Assembly (NCBI GenBank): GCA_014238445.1
Contig: JABABC010000162.1
Span: forward strand, 1-19,870
DNA length: 19,870 nt
Source of the DNA: Coxiellaceae bacterium
GTDB taxonomy: Bacteria; Pseudomonadota; Gammaproteobacteria; Coxiellales; Coxiellaceae
Direction: 5' to 3'
This document shows positions 14,971 to 19,870 of the stretch, piece by piece (position 1 is the stretch's first letter; each line of letters begins with the position of its first letter). Made by a program: the position numbers and the translations under genes. The notes under the pieces were generated by a model that had not been told where the DNA came from, did no database searches, and was given only the letters and a program-made list of their open reading frames with translations.

Positions 14971-16152
14971 ATGAACAATACAACGTCATTATTTACATCA
15001 GAATCTGTGAGTGAAGGGCATCCTGATAAGATTGCTGATCAAGTTTCTGATGCCATCTTAGACGCCTTGATGACCAAAGATCCTCATTGCCGTGTCGCCT
15101 GCGAAACGTTAGTTAAAAATGGGATGGTGATTATTGCGGGCGAAATTTCAACCAACGTTTGGGTGGATATGGAGCATATCGCGCGTGAGACGATTCGTGG
15201 TATTGGCTATGATAATGCTGACCTCGGGTTTCATGCCGATACCTGTGCTGTGATTAATGCTGTGGGTAAGCAATCCGTGGATATTGCCGTTGGTGTTGAT
15301 GCAGGGGTTGATAAAGATTTAGGAGCGGGTGATCAAGGTTTGATGTTTGGTTATGCCTCGAATGAAACGGATGTCTTTATGCCAGCACCCATTACCTACG
15401 CACACCGTTTAGTGGCAAGACAGGCTGCCGTGAGAAAAAATGGCACGTTACCGTGGTTACGTCCTGATGCGAAAAGCCAATTAACCTTTCAATACCGAGA
15501 TCATAAGCCTGTGGGTGTGGATTGTGTGGTGCTATCCACTCAGCATGATCCAGATATCTCTCAGAAGGATTTACAAGAAGCCGTGATGGAAGAAATTGTT
15601 AAGCCAACGATTCCAGCAGAATGGTTATTACCAACCACACGGTATTTAATTAACCCCACGGGCCGATTTGTCATTGGTGGCCCTGTCGGTGACTGTGGTT
15701 TGACGGGGCGAAAGATCATTGTAGACACTTATGGTGGTATGGCGCGTCATGGTGGAGGCTGTTTCTCTGGAAAAGATCCATCGAAAGTGGATCGATCAGC
15801 AGCTTATGCTGCTCGTCATGTGGCCAAGAATCTTGTTGCAGCGGGTCTAGCAGCGCGATGCGAAATTCAAGTGGCCTATGCCATTGGTGTCGCTGATCCT
15901 GTCTCGATTAGTGTTGAAACCTTTGGCACTGGTGCTATCCCAGATGAAAAAATTGCAGCATTGATTCCTGAATATTTTGATTTAAGTGTAGCCGGGGTGA
16001 TTCAGCAATTGGACTTATTACGGCCTATCTATCAGCAAACAGCTGCGTATGGTCACTTTGGACGTACGCAATCAGAATTAACGTGGGAGAGTACCGAGCT
16101 AGCCGCTGAAATTAAACATAATGTACACCCTCAAGCATTAGTCACTGAATAA
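14971..16152 (+). CDS. metK: S-adenosylmethionine synthetase (methionine adenosyltransferase)
   Basis: Makes S-adenosylmethionine from methionine and ATP as a cytoplasmic tetramer. The N-terminus shows LFTSESVSEGHPDKIADQVSDA, with the ATP-binding GHPDK at about 16-20. GAGDQGLMFGYA and GGGCFSGKDPSKVDRSAAY, the phosphate-binding and active-site loops, follow. The GGGCFSGKD loop has Cys where Ala is usual (GGGAFSGKD), a mild change. Start at ATG 14971 gives 393 residues, close to the standard length of about 384. It precedes ahcY by 19 bases and is surely co-transcribed with it. The SAM supply also serves RsmB and the queuosine pathway seen in this window. Confidence 0.97.
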   Translation: MNNTTSLFTSESVSEGHPDKIADQVSDAILDALMTKDPHCRVACETLVKNGMVIIAGEISTNVWVDMEHIARETIRGIGYDNADLGFHADTCAVINAVGKQSVDIAVGVDAGVDKDLGAGDQGLMFGYASNETDVFMPAPITYAHRLVARQAAVRKNGTLPWLRPDAKSQLTFQYRDHKPVGVDCVVLSTQHDPDISQKDLQEAVMEEIVKPTIPAEWLLPTTRYLINPTGRFVIGGPVGDCGLTGRKIIVDTYGGMARHGGGCFSGKDPSKVDRSAAYAARHVAKNLVAAGLAARCEIQVAYAIGVADPVSISVETFGTGAIPDEKIAALIPEYFDLSVAGVIQQLDLLRPIYQQTAAYGHFGRTQSELTWESTELAAEIKHNVHPQALVTE

Positions 16153-16171
16153 TAACAAGGAGAATATCACT

Positions 16172-17482
16172 ATGACTGTAACGATGGAGACAACTACAAC
16201 GGATTTTCAAATTGCTGATATTACATTAGCTGCATGGGGTCGCAAAGAAATTGCGATGGCTGAAAAAGAAATGCCAGGGCTGATGGCTTTACGTAATGAG
16301 TTTGGAAAATCACAGCCATTAAAAGGCGCACGGATCGTGGGCTGCTTGCATATGACGATTCAAACAGCCGTGTTGATTGAAACTTTAGTTGCTTTAGGGG
16401 CAGAAGTTCGCTGGTCATCTTGTAATATTTATTCCACACAAGATCATGCGGCAGCAGCGATGGCACAAGCGGGCATTCCGGTGTTTGCTTGGAAAGGTGA
16501 AACTGAAGAGGAATACAATGCCTGCATTGAAAAAACGTTATTTGGGCCCAATGACTGGACGCCGAATTTACTATTAGATGATGGTGGTGACTTAACGGCT
16601 ATTGTGCATGAGAAGCACCCAGAACTTTTAGAGAATATTCGAGGGTTATCAGAAGAAACAACGACGGGCGTGCATCGCCTATATGAGATGGCGACCGAAG
16701 GCTCACTCAAAATGCCTGCCATTAATGTGAATGACTCAGTGACCAAATCGAAATTTGATAATTTGTATGGTTGTCGTGAGTCCTTAGTGGATGCATTAAA
16801 GCGTGCAACAGATGTGATGATTGCAGGTAAAGTCTCTATCGTGTGTGGGTACGGCGATGTGGGTAAAGGTTGTGCGCAAGCATTGCGTGGTTTAGGTGCT
16901 ACAGTTTGGGTGACGGAAATTGATCCTATTTGTGCCTTACAGGCCGCTATGGAGGGGTATCGTGTAGTCAATCTTGATCAAGCGGCTGGTGATGCGGATA
17001 TCGTTGTCACAACGACGGGGTGTCGTGATGTGGTCACGCATGCACACTTGGAAGCGATGAAGGACCAAACGATAGTCTGTAATATCGGACACTTTGATTT
17101 GGAAATTGATGTCGCATCATTGGAGCAATACCCGTGGGAGAACGTTAAGCCCCAAGTTGATCAGGTTATTTTTCCAGATGGTAAAAAGTTAATTTTATTA
17201 GCGCGTGGTCGTTTAGTGAATCTAGGCTGTGCAACTGGACATCCGAGTTTTGTGATGTCTAATTCCTTTACAAACCAAACGTTAGCTCAAATGGAATTAT
17301 GGAATAACAGTGCTCAATATGAGAATCAGGTGTATGTGTTACCTAAGCATTTAGATGAGAAAGTAGCACGACTGCATTTACAAAAAGTAGGTGTTCAACT
17401 GACTACTTTGACAGCGACACAAGCTGACTATTTAGGGTTGAAGACAGAAGGGCCTTATAAACCTGAGTATTATCGTTATTAA
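16172..17482 (+). CDS. ahcY: S-adenosylhomocysteine hydrolase
   Basis: NAD-dependent enzyme that splits SAH into adenosine and homocysteine, relieving product inhibition of methyltransferases. It has 436 residues. Substrate-side motifs CLHMTIQTA (His 60), LDDGGD (Asp 136), SEETTTG (Glu 161) and NDSVTKSKFDN (Lys 192, Asp 196) are all present. The NAD-binding loop GYGDVGKG lies at 226-233, and GHFDLEID follows. The conserved C-terminus KPEYYRY, whose Lys/Tyr reach the neighbouring subunit's NAD, is intact. A clear AAGGAGA precedes the ATG. Enterobacteria such as E. coli use the Pfs/LuxS route instead; AhcY is the usual choice in Legionella-like bacteria. Tight linkage to metK makes a SAM-cycle operon. 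Confidence 0.97.
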   Translation: MTVTMETTTTDFQIADITLAAWGRKEIAMAEKEMPGLMALRNEFGKSQPLKGARIVGCLHMTIQTAVLIETLVALGAEVRWSSCNIYSTQDHAAAAMAQAGIPVFAWKGETEEEYNACIEKTLFGPNDWTPNLLLDDGGDLTAIVHEKHPELLENIRGLSEETTTGVHRLYEMATEGSLKMPAINVNDSVTKSKFDNLYGCRESLVDALKRATDVMIAGKVSIVCGYGDVGKGCAQALRGLGATVWVTEIDPICALQAAMEGYRVVNLDQAAGDADIVVTTTGCRDVVTHAHLEAMKDQTIVCNIGHFDLEIDVASLEQYPWENVKPQVDQVIFPDGKKLILLARGRLVNLGCATGHPSFVMSNSFTNQTLAQMELWNNSAQYENQVYVLPKHLDEKVARLHLQKVGVQLTTLTATQADYLGLKTEGPYKPEYYRY

Positions 17483-17495
17483 GTGAGTATAGGGT

Positions 17496-17936
17496 ATGAA
17501 GGAATTGCATCCAGTGACATGGGGTATTAGATGCCTAATAGCGGGTGTATCTATACTGTTACTAGTGGGTTGTCAGCCGCAGTATCAAAAACAGGCCTCG
17601 TTTATTGAGCCTATTTCTTTATCAGGTAAAGCGTGTATGACGCGCTGTTCACAAGACAAGGTGTATTGCGAACAGCGTTCCTCACAAACGATAGCTGGGT
17701 GTCAAGAAGCCGCACATCACCGCGCATTAGTCGATTTTAAAACTTACCAGTCGCAGTATGATGAGCCTGATCGACCAGAGAAAACAGCCGATGATTTTTA
17801 TGATGATTCTGCTTGTCAGTTGGCAGTGCCATGTAATCGAGTGTATAACCAATGTTTTATACATTGTGGTGGACGTATTGAGCAGGTGGATGTCTGTGTG
17901 AAAAATTGTCCAGCGACCTTAAAACCAGAAGGCTAA
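17496..17936 (+). CDS. Cysteine-rich lipoprotein of unknown function
   Basis: A 146-residue protein with a lipoprotein signal peptide: hydrophobic core IAGVSILLLVG and lipobox LVGC, with the lipidated Cys at 26. I do not recognise the mature part. It holds ten further cysteines, several in CX3C pairs: C47-X3-C51-X6-C58-X10-C69, then C107, C113-X6-C120-X3-C124-X9-C134-X3-C138. The near-mirror CX3C/X6 spacing suggests two disulfide-stapled helical hairpins in the periplasm. The middle (about 80-105) is acidic. It starts 13 bases after ahcY and ends just before the protease-inhibitor gene, probably in the same transcript. Lipidation and export are well supported by sequence; a role is not. Confidence 0.8.
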   Translation: MKELHPVTWGIRCLIAGVSILLLVGCQPQYQKQASFIEPISLSGKACMTRCSQDKVYCEQRSSQTIAGCQEAAHHRALVDFKTYQSQYDEPDRPEKTADDFYDDSACQLAVPCNRVYNQCFIHCGGRIEQVDVCVKNCPATLKPEG

Positions 17937-17952
17937 CGTGCCAGGAGGAGGT

Positions 17953-18396
17953 ATGAAACAACGGATGTTAATGATAGTGATGATGGTGTGTTCGCTCATG
18001 TTGAATGATGCTTTAGTGGCAGCCCCTGTTCATACACACATCACGCAGCAGCGGATGAAACAGAATACTCCTCGTGTGTTTTACGCCTCCCCTAATGATC
18101 CGGTAGTGACGATAACACTGGATGCTAATCCATCAACGGGGTATCAATGGTATGTGAATGACATTCAGAGTTATTTGATTGATGAGGTATCGTATGCTTT
18201 TGAGAAAGCCTCAGGCCAACCCACCTTAGGGCAAGGTGGCCAAGTGACCTGGAAATTGACTCTCGATGAGGAAGCGTTTAACTTTCCTCAACGCATTGTT
18301 GTAAACTTTATTCATAAAGGCCCAGGGACATCCACTGAAAATATAACGATACAGCCAGTTTGGATTTTTACAGCCCCCTTTGATCATGAATCATAA
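17953..18396 (+). CDS. Exported chagasin-family (I42) cysteine-protease inhibitor-like protein
   Basis: A 147-residue protein with a Met-rich signal peptide (cleavage probably after about residue 22-24, near LVAA). The mature part resembles chagasin, the immunoglobulin-like inhibitor of papain-type proteases: it has the first wedge loop NPSTGYQW and the second Gly-rich loop GQGGQVTWKL. The third loop, normally RPW/F-like, reads as HKGPGTSTEN, so one of the three protease-contacting loops is atypical. The ATG at 17953 is preceded by AGGAGG, which decides the start; a GTG at 17938 is in frame but redundant. It lies 16 bases past the lipoprotein gene. It could guard the cell against its own or host papain-like proteases (inference). 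Confidence 0.75.
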   Translation: MKQRMLMIVMMVCSLMLNDALVAAPVHTHITQQRMKQNTPRVFYASPNDPVVTITLDANPSTGYQWYVNDIQSYLIDEVSYAFEKASGQPTLGQGGQVTWKLTLDEEAFNFPQRIVVNFIHKGPGTSTENITIQPVWIFTAPFDHES

Positions 18397-18429
18397 GCCT
18401 TATTTCACAGAGGAAGGTGATTGTAATGC

Positions 18430-19422
18430 TTATAAACCAATGACAGCCTTCACGTCTGCCAGTATAGGAGTGGCGATGACTCTAGCTTTTTGAGCACCCG
18501 CCTCTAAGTGTGCATACACGGTTTGAGGATGAGCAAGGTACTCTTGATAGCGTGCACGTGGTGCTTCTAACAGTTGATCTAAGTATTCAAACACCACTTG
18601 CTTGGCATCTCCCCAGCCGATGCCGCTAGCATAGGCTTGACGCAAAGACTCCGTTTCTTCTTCATTGGCAATGGCGCTATAAATCGAGAATAAGGTGCAT
18701 CCTTCCGTCGATTTCGGTTCCCCAGGCATGAGCGAGTTGGTGACAATTTTCATGACCTGCTTGCGTAGTGGTTTTGAATCAAGAAAAATAGGAATGGTAT
18801 TGTCGTAACTTTTGCTCATTTTTCGTCCATCACGCCCAGGAATGATGGGCGCTTTTTCATCGACGATCGCCTCTGGTAACGCAAATATGGTTTGGTGATA
18901 CACATGATTAAAACGGGTGGCAATGTCACGTGCTATTTCGATGTGTTGCAGTTGATCTTTACCCACAGGAATTTTTTCAGCATTGAAGGCTAGGATGTCC
19001 GCTGCCATTAAAATGGGATAGCAAAAGAGCCCCATGGTAATGGCTTTATCAGCATCTTGTTCCTTATCTAGATTTTCTGTGACCTTATCTTTATAGGCAT
19101 GTGCGCGATTGAGCAAACCTTTGCCAGCAATCGAGGTTAATATCCAATTTAATTCCAAAATTTCAGGAATATCGGATTGGCGATAGAAAACCGTTTTTTG
19201 AGGATCTAGCCCTAATGCGAGCCAGGTTGCAGCGACATTGAGGATGTCACTTTGACGGGCTTTAGCATCCCACTGTTTGATGAGTGAATGTGAGTCTGCA
19301 ATGAAATAAAGGTGTTCTCGGCCATCGTTTTGTAAGGCTAAGGCTGGACGAATACAGCCAATGTAGTTGCCAATATGGGGTATCCCTGAGGGGGTAATTC
19401 CTGTTAAAACACGCTGCGACAT
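18430..19422 (-). CDS. trpS: Tryptophanyl-tRNA synthetase
   Basis: Class I aminoacyl-tRNA synthetase that charges tRNA-Trp. It has 330 residues from the chosen start. The class I signatures are present: HIGN at 16-19 (HIGH equivalent) after TGITPSG, and KMSKS at 201-205 within GRDGRKMSKSYDN. The tryptophan-binding region MGLFCYPILMAADIL and the ATP-binding VPVGKDQ-like IPVGKDQLQH are intact. I took the ATG at 19422 because homology begins at MSQRVLTG; a further in-frame ATG at 19470 would add 16 residues with no family counterpart. A GGAG lies 8 bases upstream of the chosen start. It is convergent with the protease-inhibitor gene across 33 bases, where I see no terminator hairpin. Confidence 0.96.
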   Translation of the reverse strand: MSQRVLTGITPSGIPHIGNYIGCIRPALALQNDGREHLYFIADSHSLIKQWDAKARQSDILNVAATWLALGLDPQKTVFYRQSDIPEILELNWILTSIAGKGLLNRAHAYKDKVTENLDKEQDADKAITMGLFCYPILMAADILAFNAEKIPVGKDQLQHIEIARDIATRFNHVYHQTIFALPEAIVDEKAPIIPGRDGRKMSKSYDNTIPIFLDSKPLRKQVMKIVTNSLMPGEPKSTEGCTLFSIYSAIANEEETESLRQAYASGIGWGDAKQVVFEYLDQLLEAPRARYQEYLAHPQTVYAHLEAGAQKARVIATPILADVKAVIGL

Positions 19423-19630
19423 AAGGGAGGCTCCATGACTCGTATCGTTCTTTAATTGGCAATTATACACGACCAGAACAAAGTTGTTATCTTTGGGCCT
19501 CGCTAAGACCTTGCTGGGTGATTTTTATTCATATTCAGTTGTTGTATAGCACATATGTTCGCATGCTTTCGTTCATATTTGATCGATATTAACAGATAGT
19601 CATCGGTGGTATGGAATGATGAAATCACTC

Positions 19631-19660
19631 TGGCCAATGGGAGCGGGACTCTGTTACAAT
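19631..19660 (+). promoter_or_regulatory. Candidate promoter of uvrD
   Basis: TGGCCA (19631-19636, 4 of 6 to -35) and TACAAT (19655-19660, 5 of 6 to -10) are 18 bases apart. Transcription would start about where the uvrD ATG begins (19668). I see no LexA-type box in the 245-base gap 19423-19667, which must also carry the trpS promoter; nothing else is recognisable there. Confidence 0.4.
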
Positions 19661-19667
19661 GCCGGCC

Positions 19668-19870
19668 ATGTCACATACGATCGATCACAATCACCCTATT
19701 TTGCATTCATTGAACGAGGCACAATCTGCAGCTGTGTCTGCACCCAATGCACATCGTTTAATCTTAGCTGGCGCCGGTAGCGGTAAAACTCGCGTCTTGG
19801 TGCACCGTATGGCCTGGTTAATGGCAGAGCACCATATTTCACCGTTTGGTATTTTAGCAGTGACATTTAC
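19668..19870 (+). CDS. uvrD: DNA helicase II UvrD, N-terminal part (3' truncated by window edge)
   Basis: The first 67 residues of a superfamily 1 DNA helicase. The Q-motif-like LNEAQSAAV and the Walker A motif LAGAGSGKTRVLVHRMAWLM match UvrD closely, followed by SPFGILAVTFT, the start of motif Ia. UvrD is the 3'-5' helicase of nucleotide-excision and mismatch repair. Rep and PcrA share these motifs, but the LVHRMAWLM and ISPFGILAVTFT wording fits UvrD best. No Shine-Dalgarno precedes the ATG. Confidence 0.9.
   Translation, partial: MSHTIDHNHPILHSLNEAQSAAVSAPNAHRLILAGAGSGKTRVLVHRMAWLMAEHHISPFGILAVTF

Noticed and set aside
16444..16971. 175-residue open frame on the minus strand
   Set aside because: It lies wholly inside ahcY, which has complete family motifs; the translation looks like no known family and has antisense composition.
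18397..18429. Bidirectional terminator between the inhibitor gene and trpS
   Set aside because: I could not pair any stem of 5 or more bases with a following T tract in this 33-base gap.

Overview
The window looks like a chromosomal segment of a gammaproteobacterium of moderate to low GC. The core genes (rsmB, rpmH-rnpA-yidD-yidC-mnmE, metK-ahcY, trpS, uvrD) are gammaproteobacterial in sequence. The accessory genes (tandem-PAS hybrid kinase, large C-terminally anchored unknown protein, chagasin-type inhibitor, Cys-rich lipoprotein) fit the Legionellales (Legionella/Coxiella/Berkiella-like host-associated bacteria). That placement is inference from remembered motifs, not from a search.

Layout. 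Positions 1-635 hold the 3' end of rsmB. Positions 680-5113 are leftward: an ATP-grasp ligase and a DMT/EamA-type transporter overlapping by 4 bases (ATGA), then a soluble PAS-PAS-HisKA-HATPase-REC hybrid kinase with its own terminator. Positions 5286-7631 encode a rightward 781-residue protein of unknown function with one C-terminal membrane segment; its middle third faintly resembles a RasGEF fold. Positions 7632-8306 are a 675-base gene-free stretch with DnaA-box-like sites, a strongly AT-rich tract and several small dyads. Sampled lines show C>G to its left and G>C to its right on the plus strand, so I read it as a probable replication origin. It lies directly upstream of the classical rpmH-rnpA-yidD-yidC-mnmE cluster, but dnaA is not its neighbour.

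From 8307 to 18396 every gene runs rightward. After the ribosome/RNase P/membrane-insertase/tRNA-modification block come a bacterial pentameric ligand-gated ion channel homologue, a cystathionine gamma-synthase/lyase family enzyme, a QueD/PTPS family enzyme, then metK and ahcY. MetK makes SAM and AhcY splits the SAH by-product into adenosine and homocysteine. The transsulfuration-family enzyme could act on the cystathionine/homocysteine pool, so much of the block is a methionine/SAM cycle. MnmE and QueD both serve wobble-base tRNA modification. The block ends with two small exported proteins, a Cys-rich lipoprotein and an I42-type protease inhibitor. trpS follows on the minus strand, and the 5' end of uvrD runs off the right edge.

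Most worth a second look are the RasGEF-like anchored protein beside the putative origin, the origin separated from dnaA, the ATP-grasp/transporter pair, the ligand-gated channel in a sulfur-metabolism gene row, and a nine-G tract directly abutting the metK start codon. I found no CRISPR array, tRNA, rRNA or insertion sequence.
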